A DNA stretch of 64,000 bases, taken from NCBI RefSeq assembly GCF_039537965.1, contig NZ_BAABBM010000001.1:248001-312000 (forward strand). Direction: 5' to 3'. The position numbers and the translations under genes were made by a program. Below the pieces are notes generated by a model. It ran no database searches. It was not told where the DNA came from and saw nothing but the letters and a program-made list of their open reading frames with translations. Below, one piece after another: positions 29,643 to 39,768 of the stretch (position 1 is its first letter; each line of letters opens with the position of its first letter). The DNA comes from Sphingomonas limnosediminicola (GTDB lineage: Bacteria; Pseudomonadota; Alphaproteobacteria; Sphingomonadales; Sphingomonadaceae).

Positions 29643-31037
29643 TCATCGGAATTCGATGACGGCGTCGCGGCGAAGATCGCGCAGATAACGGCGTGCACGG
29701 CTGTTGATGCGCTCTTCGTTGAGCTGACTGTAGATCTCGTCATAGCTGGGCGCCGTCGGATCGACCTCGTCACGCCCGCAGATGACCAGTGTCCTGACAC
29801 CTTCTTCAAGCGAACCGAACGGCTGCGTAGCCTGGCCGACCTGCATCGCCATCATCATTTGCTGAAGTGCTGGCGGGAGGTCGCGCATTTTCACGCCGTC
29901 CTGTTGCACGATTTCACCATGGAACTCGGTCGCTAGCTTGTCCGCACCACCGCAGCCGCCAACGGTACGGGACGCTTCGGAGAAGCGAGCAACGATGGGC
30001 TCCGCCACCTGGCGCGACGTGCCTTTGGGGAAGTTGATCGATACCTGCTTCAGGCTAAGCACCGCATCGCGAGGGTCGCGGGTCAGGATCTTGCGCGTGT
30101 CCTGCACCGCAAGGATCGAAACGCCACCCTGGACCGGGATCGGATTGCTGACCGTACCTGGGCCCATTGAGCGTAACGCAGTTGCCAGCGGGGCCGGCAG
30201 CTGCTCGGGACGAACCCAGCCGAGGTCGCCGCCAACCGCTGCCGTCGAGGCTTCCGAATACTGGCGCGCATAGCCGGCGAACGAGGCGCCATTGCGAAGC
30301 TGCTCAAGGATCTTGTTGGCGTTTGCCAGTGTCTGAGCCTGCGTATCGGGGGTGGCCGACAAGAAAATCTCGCCGACGCGATATTCTTCTGCGCCCTTGG
30401 ACGCGGTCAGCTTCCCGAGGACGGCCTTCACTTCGTCGTCGCCAACGCTGACACCGCTTTCGATCTTTTGCCGCTGGAGGCGCTGCCACGCGATCTCACC
30501 CTCGATCTGACGGCGAAGCGATCGGATCGAAGAGCCATTCGATTTCAGGAATGCCTCAAGCTGCTCCGGGCTCTGCTTCACATTGCCTGCAACGCGCTTG
30601 ACCGTGTTGTCGATGTCCGAGCTCTTCACGTCGATCTTCTCGGCCTTGGCGGCCTGGATCTGAAGCGTCTCGTCGATGAGATTGCGGAGGACCTGCTGGC
30701 GAAGCGCATCTGCCTCGCCCTCCGGAATCTTGCCGCCGTTCGCAATCGCGAGAAGCGCGAGGCGCTGCTCGACGTCGGTCTGGGTGATCACGTCGCCATT
30801 GACGATTGCGGTCGCCTTTACGACCGAGGGCATCGCATTGCCGAATACTTGCGGATTTTGCGGCAGGCGAAGTGCCTGCGTCGTGTCGGACCGAGTAGGT
30901 TGGCCTGCCTTGTCGGTCTGCTGGGCAATCGCGGACGACGCCGCGACTGCAGCCCCCGCGGCCAACAGCCACACGCGCGTCGAATTCAAGCGAAACACTG
31001 CTGCCACGTTCGTCGTTTTCCTTATTCCCCAGCCCAT
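29643..31037 (-). CDS. surA: SurA-type periplasmic chaperone / peptidyl-prolyl isomerase
   Basis: SurA escorts outer-membrane proteins, including LptD, through the periplasm. The 464-residue protein has a signal peptide (about 1-38), a SurA N-terminal domain (about 70-200) and a parvulin domain (about 215-315, EYRVGEIFLSATP ... YSEASTAAVGGDLGWV). A C-terminal region resembles a degenerate second parvulin domain with two cysteines in VGGCGGADKL. ATG 31037 is preferred over GTG 31043. It lies immediately downstream of lptD. Confidence 0.9.
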   Translation of the reverse strand: MGWGIRKTTNVAAVFRLNSTRVWLLAAGAAVAASSAIAQQTDKAGQPTRSDTTQALRLPQNPQVFGNAMPSVVKATAIVNGDVITQTDVEQRLALLAIANGGKIPEGEADALRQQVLRNLIDETLQIQAAKAEKIDVKSSDIDNTVKRVAGNVKQSPEQLEAFLKSNGSSIRSLRRQIEGEIAWQRLQRQKIESGVSVGDDEVKAVLGKLTASKGAEEYRVGEIFLSATPDTQAQTLANANKILEQLRNGASFAGYARQYSEASTAAVGGDLGWVRPEQLPAPLATALRSMGPGTVSNPIPVQGGVSILAVQDTRKILTRDPRDAVLSLKQVSINFPKGTSRQVAEPIVARFSEASRTVGGCGGADKLATEFHGEIVQQDGVKMRDLPPALQQMMMAMQVGQATQPFGSLEEGVRTLVICGRDEVDPTAPSYDEIYSQLNEERINSRARRYLRDLRRDAVIEFR

Positions 31038-31078
31038 TAGCACGCCCGCCCAATGAGCGTGGCCCGCTGAACGCAGCC

Positions 31079-33331
31079 TTAGCGGTTGAGTCCCTTCAAA
31101 GCCAAGTGAAGGCTGAAAGTACTGCCTTTGCGGAAGGCACCGATTTGCTCATAATCGCGGCGCCATGTGAATCCAATCTGCAGGCAATCGTCCTCGTACT
31201 GAATGCCGAGACGCTGCCGGACTGGCTGATAGCCGTCGGCCACCGAGAGAGGGTCTTCGCTCTTGTCGGTTAGGTCGATGACGGTAGCGCCGAAGATTGA
31301 CCAGTACCGCCTGATCAGCACGCGCGCGGCGAGCCGCAATTCTTCCGTGTCGCGCAAATCCTCAATCGTGGGGTCAATGTTGCGATTGAGCCGGAGGTAG
31401 CCGACTTGCGCGTAGGTCTGTGAAGTTCCCACCGTCAGGTCGACCTCGTTCCGTCGTACGGCAAAATTGTCCTTGTCGACGCGGTAGCGGTGCGTGATGT
31501 CGATGAGCCGGCCCAAGCGCACGCGGGTCCGCCCGACGATGTCAGACAGGCGATCGGTTAGCCCCGTTCCCTCCGGGAAGATGCCGGTGCGATCCGTGAG
31601 GCGATAGCTCTGCCCGATCGTGCTGCTGATCGAAAGGTTTGGGCGGTCGAGCGACCAGTCTAGACCGTAGGTGACGCGCGACGCGTCCTCCCAGCGGTCG
31701 TAGCCGGCAAAGCGGTTCAGCGCGAAGAGGTTACTGTCTTCTAGATCCACCGATCGTGCATCCTCGTTCGGGATGTCGAGATTGTTGGTGGGCGGCGTGA
31801 CCACCAGCTGCACGCGCGGCGTAATCCGCTGAACCCCCCCGAACGCGGGCCCGACGAAGGGCCATTGAATGTCGGCTGCGAGTGCGCCGATCGCCCGCGA
31901 ATGCCAGCCATCCGTGCCGCGATAGATAATGACTGGCGTGTCCGCTGAGTCGTTGGTGTGATAGACGTCCCCCCGGGCGTAAGCGGTGAGCGTGAGCTGC
32001 TGACCCCAGGGCGTCAGCCGACGAAGGTCCCATTCCGCGCTGGCGAACGCACGCTGGGTGTCCTGCCCCTCGATGCGCAGGATCGACAGGCTGTTCGCCT
32101 GAAGTTGCAGGGTTCCGCCGACGAAGTCCCTCATTCGAAAGCGCGCATCGATTGCCGGAAGGGCGATCGGTATCCTTTTCTGGACATCTTCCTGACGAAG
32201 CCCTTCGAAGGCCCAGCCGGCGATCGAAATGTAGGAATCGGCGTCGATCCGTTCCGCGTTCACGAAATTGCGCAGCCGATCGTCGTTGCTGATGTCGTAG
32301 CGGCGAGTGACGGTCTTGTCGGTCGCGACGCGGAGTGAGCTTGTGATGCTCCAAACCGGATCGAGCTGCAGCTTCCCGTTGGCTTCGAAATAGGCGCGAA
32401 TGCTGTGGTGGTTGGAGGTCGAATCCTCGTTGATGTTGTCGATCTTGCCGTAGGTCAGGAAGCCGCCGACCTGGAACGCTCCCAGGCTGTTCAGTTCTCG
32501 GTACTTGGCTTCAATGGCGGGCAGCACGCCGGTGTAGAGATGCGGGGTTAGCGTCAGGTCGCGATTGGGCGCGATTTGCCAATGGTAAGGAACCGCGACT
32601 TCGAACCCCTTGCGGGTCGAGACGCTAATGTCCGGGACCAGCCATCCCGTCGCGCCATCGTTGCCGGTCGAGATGTTGAAGATCGGCAATAGCGGAAGGG
32701 TGATCCCGAACAGCTGAAAACGGCCGCCGCGGAAATACACACGCTCATGCTTCGGGTCGCTGATGACCTGCGCCGCCGTGATCGACCAGCTCGGCCGCTT
32801 GGGACAGCCGGTATCGGTCGTGACGGGGCATGGCGAGTAAATCGCGTTTTCGAGCGTAGTGATGTCGCCCTTGCGGGTGCCGCGCCGTGCCGCGATCCGA
32901 CCGCCGCTTTCGAGCACCACCAGCAGGTTTTCGACCGTTCCGTCGCGCAGCGTGTCGGTGAGCTGGACATTGTCGCCGACCAGCTTGTCGCCCAGGGGCG
33001 TAAGGAGGACGACATTGCCCTTGGCGCGGACTTGCCCGTCCTTGCGTGTCCAGACGACCTCATCGGCGGCGAGATAATTGCCGTCCCGCTCCATCCGGAC
33101 CGCGCCCGAGGCGGTCACCGTGTCGGTGTTGTTTTCGTAAGTAACCTCGTCGGCGCTGAACTCGACGATCTGGTCGGCTGGCGCATCGGGCGCTGTGGCG
33201 ACAGCGACCGAGGCAGGGGGCGCGGCGGCTGGCACAAGAACCTGTGTGGCGTTCGCGGCGGGCGCTGTCATGATCATTGGCAGCGCTGACCACCAGGCAA
33301 ATCTAGTCCGCAACGCTGCCCGTCCCGCCAT
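31079..33331 (-). CDS. lptD: LPS-assembly protein LptD (OstA/Imp)
   Basis: LptD is the outer-membrane barrel that inserts lipopolysaccharide, working with LptE. The protein of about 750 residues has a signal peptide (MAGRAALRTRFAWWSALPMI...), an OstA-like N-terminal domain (VEFSADEVTYENNTDTVTASGAV ... GDKLVGDNVQLTD) and a long beta-barrel region. Cysteines appear in the CPVTTDTGCPKR loop. The frame extends upstream to 33457; the start at 33331 is chosen for the signal peptide and is uncertain. It heads the lptD-surA-pdxA-rsmA operon, divergent from pepA. Confidence 0.9.
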   Translation of the reverse strand: MAGRAALRTRFAWWSALPMIMTAPAANATQVLVPAAAPPASVAVATAPDAPADQIVEFSADEVTYENNTDTVTASGAVRMERDGNYLAADEVVWTRKDGQVRAKGNVVLLTPLGDKLVGDNVQLTDTLRDGTVENLLVVLESGGRIAARRGTRKGDITTLENAIYSPCPVTTDTGCPKRPSWSITAAQVISDPKHERVYFRGGRFQLFGITLPLLPIFNISTGNDGATGWLVPDISVSTRKGFEVAVPYHWQIAPNRDLTLTPHLYTGVLPAIEAKYRELNSLGAFQVGGFLTYGKIDNINEDSTSNHHSIRAYFEANGKLQLDPVWSITSSLRVATDKTVTRRYDISNDDRLRNFVNAERIDADSYISIAGWAFEGLRQEDVQKRIPIALPAIDARFRMRDFVGGTLQLQANSLSILRIEGQDTQRAFASAEWDLRRLTPWGQQLTLTAYARGDVYHTNDSADTPVIIYRGTDGWHSRAIGALAADIQWPFVGPAFGGVQRITPRVQLVVTPPTNNLDIPNEDARSVDLEDSNLFALNRFAGYDRWEDASRVTYGLDWSLDRPNLSISSTIGQSYRLTDRTGIFPEGTGLTDRLSDIVGRTRVRLGRLIDITHRYRVDKDNFAVRRNEVDLTVGTSQTYAQVGYLRLNRNIDPTIEDLRDTEELRLAARVLIRRYWSIFGATVIDLTDKSEDPLSVADGYQPVRQRLGIQYEDDCLQIGFTWRRDYEQIGAFRKGSTFSLHLALKGLNR

Positions 33332-33470
33332 TCGAAGAAACCAAACCTGGTCACGCCTATCGCACTGGAAGAGCGCGGCGACAATCGCTCTCGCGCCGCT
33401 TTGCCAAGGCGCAGCTTGCATCTTAAAGGCAAGATACAACGTTCCGCCTTTTTCCAAGGATTGTCCGAGA

Positions 33471-34940
33471 ATGAAGATTGGTTTCGCCGACCGCCGTCCC
33501 GCGGGAGAATATACGCTCGTCCTTCCGGTGGGCGGAAAGGATCGGTCGACCCTGAACTCGCTCGGTGCTGCCCAGCAGGTGGTGATCGGTGCCTTGGACC
33601 GTCAGCGGTTCGAGGGAGAGGCAGCGGCCGCCGTTGAGCAATTCGTGGACGAGGCAGGGTCGATCCGCCGCGTCGTGGTGGTCGGCACCGGCGCCGGTAC
33701 CACGGCGAGTGATGCAGCCGAAAAGCTGGGCGGGACGGCGGTCTCGCGGCTTCTGACTTCGGGTGAGAAGCGCGCGGTGATCGATGTGACGGGCCTTGGC
33801 TATGACGCGGACGCCGCTGCACGCGTCGGTCTTGGCGCTGCGCTGCGGGCCTGGCGCTACGACAACTACCGCACCACGCTGAAAGAGAAGCAGAAACCGA
33901 CGCTGGAAGAAGTCATCGTCGTTGGCGCTCACGCCGATGCCGGAAAACGCTACGAAGAGCGCTGGGCGCCCGTGTACGAGGGCGTGTCCCTGACGCGTGA
34001 GCTGGTCACGGAGCCCGCGAACATCATCTACCCGGAAACCTTCGTCGAGCGCGTCCGCGCGTCCCTCGATGGGAGCGGTGTCGAGATCGAAGTGCTCGAT
34101 CGCGCCGCCATGGAAAAGCTCGGCATGGGCGCGCTTCTCGGCGTCGCGCAGGGTTCGGATCGCGAGGCGCGGATGTTGATCCTGCGCTGGAATGGGGGCG
34201 GACAAGGGCAGCCGGCTGCTTTCGTCGGCAAGGGCGTGACGTTCGACACCGGCGGCATCTCGATCAAGCCGGCGGCCGGCATGGAAGCCATGAAGTGGGA
34301 CATGGGCGGCGCTGGTGCGGTGGTCGGCGCGATGAAGGCGATCGGCCTTCGCAAGGCCAAGGCGAATATCGTCGGCATCTGCGGCCTCGTCGAGAATATG
34401 CCTTCGGGCACGGCGCAGCGTCCAGGCGACGTGGTCACCACCATGTCTGGCCAGACGGTCGAAGTCATAAACACTGATGCCGAAGGCCGCCTCGTACTCG
34501 CTGACGCGCTGACCTACGTGCAGCGCAACTACAAGCCGGAGACGATCATCGATCTCGCGACGCTGACCGGCGCGATCCTCATTAGCCTCGGTCACGAATA
34601 TGCCGGGCTCTTTTCCAACAACGACGATCTTGCGGCGCAGCTTCAGCATTCGGGCGAGGAGAGCGGCGATCGCTTATGGCGGATGCCGCTCGGCGAAAGC
34701 TTCGATCGGCTGATCGATTCGCCGATCGCCGACATCAAGAACGTCGGCCCGCGCGAGGGTGGTTCGATCACCGCCGCCCAATTTCTCCAGCGCTTCATCG
34801 ATAACGGCGTCCGCTGGGCGCATATCGACATGGCGGGCAAGGCTTGGTCGGACAAGCCGAGCGCGACCTACGACAAGGGCGCAACGGGATACGGCGTGCG
34901 ATTGCTTGACGAGTTCGTCGCAGACGTCCTGGAGGCCTGA
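33471..34940 (+). CDS. pepA: Leucyl aminopeptidase (M17, PepA)
   Basis: The 489-residue peptidase removes N-terminal residues from peptides using two metals. It shows FVGKGVTFDTGGISIKP (metal-binding Lys and Asp), MKWDMGGAGAVVGAMKAI and the M17 signature NTDAEGRLVLADAL. AAGGA at 33456-33460 precedes ATG 33471, 10 nt away. The 3' end is followed within 12 nt by holC, the usual alphaproteobacterial pairing. Some PepA proteins also bind DNA; this cannot be judged here. Confidence 0.94.
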   Translation: MKIGFADRRPAGEYTLVLPVGGKDRSTLNSLGAAQQVVIGALDRQRFEGEAAAAVEQFVDEAGSIRRVVVVGTGAGTTASDAAEKLGGTAVSRLLTSGEKRAVIDVTGLGYDADAAARVGLGAALRAWRYDNYRTTLKEKQKPTLEEVIVVGAHADAGKRYEERWAPVYEGVSLTRELVTEPANIIYPETFVERVRASLDGSGVEIEVLDRAAMEKLGMGALLGVAQGSDREARMLILRWNGGGQGQPAAFVGKGVTFDTGGISIKPAAGMEAMKWDMGGAGAVVGAMKAIGLRKAKANIVGICGLVENMPSGTAQRPGDVVTTMSGQTVEVINTDAEGRLVLADALTYVQRNYKPETIIDLATLTGAILISLGHEYAGLFSNNDDLAAQLQHSGEESGDRLWRMPLGESFDRLIDSPIADIKNVGPREGGSITAAQFLQRFIDNGVRWAHIDMAGKAWSDKPSATYDKGATGYGVRLLDEFVADVLEA

Positions 34941-34952
34941 TCTGGGGGCCCC

Positions 34953-35390
34953 GTGCAGGTCGATTTCTATCAGCTTGGAGGAACGCCGGCGGAGCAGGTA
35001 ATCGCCAGCCTTGCCGGTAAGCTGCTCGCGCAGGGTCAGAGGCTGCTCGTCGTCGCCGAAGATGAGGCGCTGCTCTCGCGCCTCGACCGCATGCTCTGGG
35101 ACCAGGGGCCAGCCAGCTTCTTGCCCCATGGCATTGCCGGCGGGACGGACGACGCAAGGCAGCCGATCCTGCTTTCGACCAGCGAGGATGCGCCGAACCA
35201 GGCCCGCAACATGCTCATCGCAGACGGAGTCTGGCGTGATGCTGCGCTATCCTATGACCGCAGCTTCTTCCTCTTCGATGCTCCTACGCTGGAGGGCGCT
35301 CGTCTAGCCTGGAAGCTCCTCGCTGGCCGGGAAGGGGTCGAACGCCGCTACTGGGCGCAGAATGAGGGCCGCTGGAGTCAGCAGGCTTGA
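34953..35390 (+). CDS. holC: DNA polymerase III chi subunit (HolC)
   Basis: HolC links the clamp loader to single-strand-binding protein at the replication fork. The 145-residue protein shows [63 protein letters not shown] and [19 protein letters not shown], all typical of chi. It starts with GTG 12 nt after pepA. The partner HolD is not in the window. Confidence 0.92.
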   Translation: MQVDFYQLGGTPAEQVIASLAGKLLAQGQRLLVVAEDEALLSRLDRMLWDQGPASFLPHGIAGGTDDARQPILLSTSEDAPNQARNMLIADGVWRDAALSYDRSFFLFDAPTLEGARLAWKLLAGREGVERRYWAQNEGRWSQQA

Positions 35391-35466
35391 GGGTTGCCGC
35401 GCGCCCTCCTCGCGGCTAGGCGCCGCACCAATCCAAATCCAATCAACTACAGGAGATCGCCCGGTC

Positions 35467-35889
35467 ATGGCCGCGACGCGCACTTTTTCGATCATCAAGC
35501 CCGACGCCACTCGCCGTAATCTGACGGGCGCCGTCACCAAGATGCTGGAGGACGCCGGCCTTCGCGTCGTGGCTTCCAAGCGCATCAAAATGAGCCGTGA
35601 GCAGGCCGAGGGCTTTTACTCCGTCCACAAGGAGCGTCCATTCTTCAACGACCTGTGCACATTCATGACCTCGGGTCCGGTCGTCGTTCAGGTCCTCGAG
35701 GGTGAAAACGCCGTCCTTCGCAATCGCGAAGTTATGGGCGCGACAAACCCGGAGCAGGCCGATGAGGGCACGATCCGCAAGACCTATGCGGAATCGATCG
35801 AGGCCAACTCGGTCCACGGCTCGGACAGCGATGAGAACGCGAAGATCGAGATCGATTACTTTTTCGAGCCGGAAGAAATCGTCGGCTAA
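35467..35889 (+). CDS. ndk: Nucleoside diphosphate kinase
   Basis: Ndk equalises nucleoside triphosphate pools through a phosphohistidine intermediate. The 140-residue protein has [28 protein letters not shown] spacing (here [17 protein letters not shown]) and the active site [13 protein letters not shown] at 35451-35455 precedes ATG 35467. It follows holC; its TAA stop overlaps the convergent TAG of the next gene. Confidence 0.96.
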   Translation: MAATRTFSIIKPDATRRNLTGAVTKMLEDAGLRVVASKRIKMSREQAEGFYSVHKERPFFNDLCTFMTSGPVVVQVLEGENAVLRNREVMGATNPEQADEGTIRKTYAESIEANSVHGSDSDENAKIEIDYFFEPEEIVG

Positions 35890-36383
35890 CGACTTAGCCC
35901 GACCAACTGGAGCGAGCGGCCGCTGAACAGGCCGCCGCCTTCCCAGCGGTAGCGCAGCGTGTAATTGCCGCCGCCCCGGCGGTCCTTGCCCATTTCGACG
36001 TAATGCGCGTCGATGCGGACGGGCACGCTGTGCGTCGCGTCCTTGCTCTCCTTTTCGCGATTTTTGAGCGCCGACTGGACGTCGCTCGCCTGCAGGCGGC
36101 CGTCGCTGCCGACCTCGATCGGCGGCGAACCCTTGATGGTGACGGTCAGCGACTGAAGGCCATGGCTGGCCTCGACGGGCGCAATCACGATTTCCTGGCC
36201 GTTGCGCTGGACAACGCCGCGCAGTGTGAGCGGAATCGTCTGGCGCTGCTCGACGACGCGCGTCGGCTGATCGCCATTGCCCTTCCAATTGAGCCAAACG
36301 CCCACTGCCGAGACGATCAACGCAGCTAGCGCGATCAGCTCGCCGAATGAAATCCAGCGGCGGCGCGTCTCCGAATCACTCAT
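35886..36383 (-). CDS. Hypothetical single-span membrane protein
   Basis: A 165-residue protein with a short cytoplasmic N-terminus ([15 protein letters not shown]), one membrane helix (about 16-36) and a soluble domain of about 125 residues that is probably periplasmic. The domain ends [20 protein letters not shown]. The family is not recognised. The ATG at 36383 overlaps the MmcQ-like gene's stop by 4 nt and is preceded by GGAGGCAGG. It ends the purM-purN transcript. Confidence 0.65.
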   Translation of the reverse strand: MSDSETRRRWISFGELIALAALIVSAVGVWLNWKGNGDQPTRVVEQRQTIPLTLRGVVQRNGQEIVIAPVEASHGLQSLTVTIKGSPPIEVGSDGRLQASDVQSALKNREKESKDATHSVPVRIDAHYVEMGKDRRGGGNYTLRYRWEGGGLFSGRSLQLVGLSR

Positions 36384-36736
36384 CGCCCGCCTGCCTCCAA
36401 CAAGCGACGGGGCGCCGCAAACTCCCAACTCTGGGCGATGCGGTCGGCTATCATGTCCCAGTCCGCGGCATCGCCCGCGACATTTATGGAGAGCCATGTC
36501 GGCAGATAGGCAGGCTTCGAATAGGTTCCGGGCGCGGCCTCCAGCAGGAGCGCCTGCTCGTCCACGCTGCCGACACGGACGCAGACGACAGTCTTGCCGT
36601 CACCGTGATGATTGTCGCGGAACTGCGCGAACTGCTTGCCGGCAACGAAGAAGGTCGGCTGGCCGTGCGACGGGCGCTCTTCCGTTTCGGGAAGCTCCAG
36701 GGCGGTGGCGCGGATGCGGTCGAGAGGGCTGGTCAT
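36380..36736 (-). CDS. MmcQ/YjbR-family protein
   Basis: The 118-residue protein opens [20 protein letters not shown], then SHGQPTFFVAGKQFAQFRDN and LPTWLSINVAGDAADWDMIADRIAQSW. These are the usual landmarks of the MmcQ/YjbR (CyaY-like fold) family, whose members are suggested to bind DNA; the role is unknown. Its ATG overlaps the purN stop by 4 nt, so it is translationally coupled to purine synthesis without an obvious link. Confidence 0.82.
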   Translation of the reverse strand: MTSPLDRIRATALELPETEERPSHGQPTFFVAGKQFAQFRDNHHGDGKTVVCVRVGSVDEQALLLEAAPGTYSKPAYLPTWLSINVAGDAADWDMIADRIAQSWEFAAPRRLLEAGGR

Positions 36737-37293
36737 CTGTTCACGAATTCGCTGAGAACCTTTGGATATAGCCGATGCTCCGCGGCGAGAACCCGCTGCT
36801 CGAGGCTCTCCGGCGTGTCGTCGGGCTTGATCGGCACTTCGGCTTGTCCGAGCACCTCGCCGGCGTCGAGTTCCTCGGTCACGACGTGAACCGAGCACCC
36901 GCTGACTTGATCACCGGCGTCGAGAGCACGCGTGTGAGTGTCGAGACCACGATACTTGGGGAGCAGGGAAGGGTGGATGTTGAGGATTCGGCCTGCCCAC
37001 TCATTGACGAACCACGGCGAGAGGATCCGCATGAAGCCGGCGAGTGCGATGGTGCCAGCTTTCGCTTCATCGAGCGCCTTGCTCATCAGACGGTCGAACT
37101 CTTCCTTGTCGAAACCCTTGCTATCCCGCGCCCACGTGGGCGTGTCATGCTGAGCAGCCCAGGCGAGACCCGCCGCTTCCGGCTTGTTCGATGCGACAAG
37201 CACAACCTCATAACCGCTGGCCTGCTCAAGCAAGGCCCGCATGTTGCTGCCTCTTCCGGAAATCAGGATCGCGACGCGCCTTGGATCACGCAT
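36733..37293 (-). CDS. purN: Phosphoribosylglycinamide formyltransferase
   Basis: PurN transfers a formyl group from 10-formyl-tetrahydrofolate to GAR in purine synthesis. The 186-residue protein has [29 protein letters not shown], the catalytic region [18 protein letters not shown] and [18 protein letters not shown] 37293 overlaps the purM 3' end by 8 nt. The length is standard. Confidence 0.95.
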   Translation of the reverse strand: MRDPRRVAILISGRGSNMRALLEQASGYEVVLVASNKPEAAGLAWAAQHDTPTWARDSKGFDKEEFDRLMSKALDEAKAGTIALAGFMRILSPWFVNEWAGRILNIHPSLLPKYRGLDTHTRALDAGDQVSGCSVHVVTEELDAGEVLGQAEVPIKPDDTPESLEQRVLAAEHRLYPKVLSEFVNR

Positions 37294-38377
37294 TGTGAGT
37301 TGCGGACCAGTCCTCTGCTGCGCTCCAGATCCCGGCATTGCCTTTGACGGTGCAGCCACGCTGGCCTTCGTCGATACGACCAATTTCAAAGACGTCGTTC
37401 TCTACGACCCCTTCCAATTGTCTCGCGACATCATCCACGGCCCCTCGGGAGACGATGACGGTCATGCCGATCCCACAGTTAAAAGTTCGCGCCATTTCCG
37501 CCGGGGCGATGCTCCCACCTTGCTGCAACAGACCGAAAATCGCCGGCAGATCCCATCCATCCACGTCTATGATCGCGTGGCAATTTACAGGCAGAACCCT
37601 TGGAATATTTTCAAGAAGTCCGCCGCCGGTGATGTGAGCAAGACCCTTGATTTTTCCCGCTTGGATCAATGGCAGCAGTTGTCGAGCATAGATTTTAGTC
37701 GGCTCGAGCAAGGCCGCTCCGAGCGATTTGCCCAGACTTGGGAAAGGTTGCTCAAGATCCCACTGTTGGTGCTCAATTATCTTCCGCACCAAAGAGAACC
37801 CGTTGCTGTGGACCCCAGAACTGGCCAGCCCGAGGATGATATCGCCGGGCGCGATGTCTTTGCCCGTGAGGACGCGATCGCGTTCCACCGCACCGACACA
37901 AAAGCCGGCAAGGTCGTAGTCCCCGGCAGCGTACATGCCCGGCATCTCGGCCGTTTCGCCGCCGATGAGCGCGCAGCCGGCTTGGCGGCATCCTTCGGCG
38001 ATGGAGGTGACAACTGCCGACGCGACTTCGTTGTCTAGTTTTCCGGTGGCGTAATAGTCGAGGAAGAAGAGGGGCTCTGCTCCCTGTACGATGAGATCGT
38101 TGGCGCACATCGCCACAAGGTCGATGCCGACGCCTTCGTGCCGTCCGGTCTCGATCGCCAGCTTGAGCTTGGTGCCGACACCGTCGTTGGCCGCTACAAG
38201 CAGGGGATCGCTGTAGCCTGCCGCCTTGAGATCGAAAAAGCCGCCGAAACCGCCAAGCTCCGCATCGGCGCCGGGCCGCGCGGTGGAGCGGGCAAGGGGG
38301 CCGATCGCTTTCACAAGGGCGTTTCCGGTCTCGATCGAGACCCCGGCATCGGCATAAGTCAGCGGCTTCAGGCTCAT
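37286..38377 (-). CDS. purM: Phosphoribosylformylglycinamidine cyclo-ligase (AIR synthetase)
   Basis: PurM closes the imidazole ring in purine synthesis. The 363-residue protein shows [58 protein letters not shown] and [15 protein letters not shown]. It begins the run purM-purN-mmcQ-like-hypothetical, all overlapping. It diverges from the DUF2066 gene with 65 nt between starts. Confidence 0.96.
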   Translation of the reverse strand: MSLKPLTYADAGVSIETGNALVKAIGPLARSTARPGADAELGGFGGFFDLKAAGYSDPLLVAANDGVGTKLKLAIETGRHEGVGIDLVAMCANDLIVQGAEPLFFLDYYATGKLDNEVASAVVTSIAEGCRQAGCALIGGETAEMPGMYAAGDYDLAGFCVGAVERDRVLTGKDIAPGDIILGLASSGVHSNGFSLVRKIIEHQQWDLEQPFPSLGKSLGAALLEPTKIYARQLLPLIQAGKIKGLAHITGGGLLENIPRVLPVNCHAIIDVDGWDLPAIFGLLQQGGSIAPAEMARTFNCGIGMTVIVSRGAVDDVARQLEGVVENDVFEIGRIDEGQRGCTVKGNAGIWSAAEDWSATHNA

Positions 38378-38442
38378 CGTGGATGGGCCCTAGAGACAAG
38401 CCGCTTGGATTTCCACGCCGTTATCGCCAAAAGACGCCGCGA

Positions 38443-39768
38443 ATGCTTCGCCGTCGCCTCGCCGCCCCCATCCTGGTCCTGCTCGTCGTCATCGGCGCTT
38501 CTGCGGTCGTCTATGCGCAGCTGGAGAGTGCCGACCGCGGCATCGCACCGATCGACAGCTCTGGGACGCTCGAGATCACCGGCATCCATGTCGATGTCGG
38601 CGGCACCGACGCGCAATCGGCGCGCTATGCCGGCTGGCGCATGGCCCAGCGTCAGGGCTTCCGTGCCTTGTGGGCGAAAATGCATAACCTTCCGATCGCG
38701 CAAGCGCCAAATATGCCGGACGGAACGCTCGACCAGATCGTGAGCTCGATTAATGTCGAAAACGAGCAGATCGGCCCGAACCGCTACATCGCGGACCTGG
38801 GCGTCCAGTTCGATCGCGCGAAGGCGGCTGAGTTTCTCGGCGTCGAGGGCGGGCAGGTGCAGCGGTCGGTTCCGATGCTGCTGATTCCGATCACGATCAC
38901 AGCCGGCTCGGCGACGAGTGTCGAGCTTCGCAACAGCTGGCAGCGCGCTTGGGCGCAATTCCGTACATCGCAAAGCCCGATCGACTATGTCCGTGTCAGC
39001 GGGACGAGCACGGACCCGATGCTGATTAACGCGGCTTTGACGCTGCGTCCGGGACGGGGTTGGTGGCGCAATGTCATTGATCTTTACGGCGCCGCCGACA
39101 TCCTGGTCGCTGAAGTCCAGCTGCAGAGGCTCTACCCGGGTGGTCCGGCGCGGGCGCGCTTCATTGCAAGGCATGGACCGGACAACCAGATCGTCGGCGG
39201 ATTTACGCTTACGGCACAAAACAGCGATCAGATTCCGGCCATGATGGCGCAGGGCGTGCAGCGGATGGACCAGCTGTTTGCGCAAGCGCTTGCCGCAGGC
39301 GCCCTAGCGCGCGATCCTTCGCTTAACCTCCCGCCGCAGCCAGTGATCGAACTGCCGCCGGAGGAGAAGGAAGTCGCCAAGCCGGCGACCACGAATAATT
39401 CCTTCCAGGTGCAGGTCACCGGCGGCGACGTCAGCGTCTACAACTTTGCGATGGCCCATCTGCGCACGCTTGCCGGGATTGATTCCGCCACGCCGCAGCA
39501 GATCAATCAGTCGGGCACGAGCTACATTCTCGTTTCCTACCATGGTGACATCAGTCAGCTGGCGGCGGCATTGTCGGCGCGAGGCTGGGTCGTGGAAACT
39601 GCCGGCACGGTACTTCGAATGAAGTCCTCATCGAGCAAACCGCCGGCATTGCCACCGCCACCGCCGGCGCAACCGTCGGCGGCCGCTCCGCCGGCGACGA
39701 AGCCCCAAGCACAGCAACCGCCGGTGAAGACGCCGACGGCAAGCGGAAAGCCGGACAAGCAAGAATGA
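38443..39768 (+). CDS. DUF2066 domain protein, probably exported
   Basis: The 441-residue protein begins with an N-terminal hydrophobic segment (MLRRRLAAPILVLLVVIGAS). The DUF2066 region follows (ARYAGWRMAQRQGFRALWAKM, then VQRSVPMLLIPITI). The tail is Pro/Ala-rich (about 405-441). DUF2066 has no known function. ATG 38443 gives the signal-like sequence. It overlaps hdaA by 4 nt, and this pairing with the DnaA-inactivation gene beside purM is usual in related genomes. Confidence 0.72.
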   Translation: MLRRRLAAPILVLLVVIGASAVVYAQLESADRGIAPIDSSGTLEITGIHVDVGGTDAQSARYAGWRMAQRQGFRALWAKMHNLPIAQAPNMPDGTLDQIVSSINVENEQIGPNRYIADLGVQFDRAKAAEFLGVEGGQVQRSVPMLLIPITITAGSATSVELRNSWQRAWAQFRTSQSPIDYVRVSGTSTDPMLINAALTLRPGRGWWRNVIDLYGAADILVAEVQLQRLYPGGPARARFIARHGPDNQIVGGFTLTAQNSDQIPAMMAQGVQRMDQLFAQALAAGALARDPSLNLPPQPVIELPPEEKEVAKPATTNNSFQVQVTGGDVSVYNFAMAHLRTLAGIDSATPQQINQSGTSYILVSYHGDISQLAAALSARGWVVETAGTVLRMKSSSSKPPALPPPPPAQPSAAAPPATKPQAQQPPVKTPTASGKPDKQE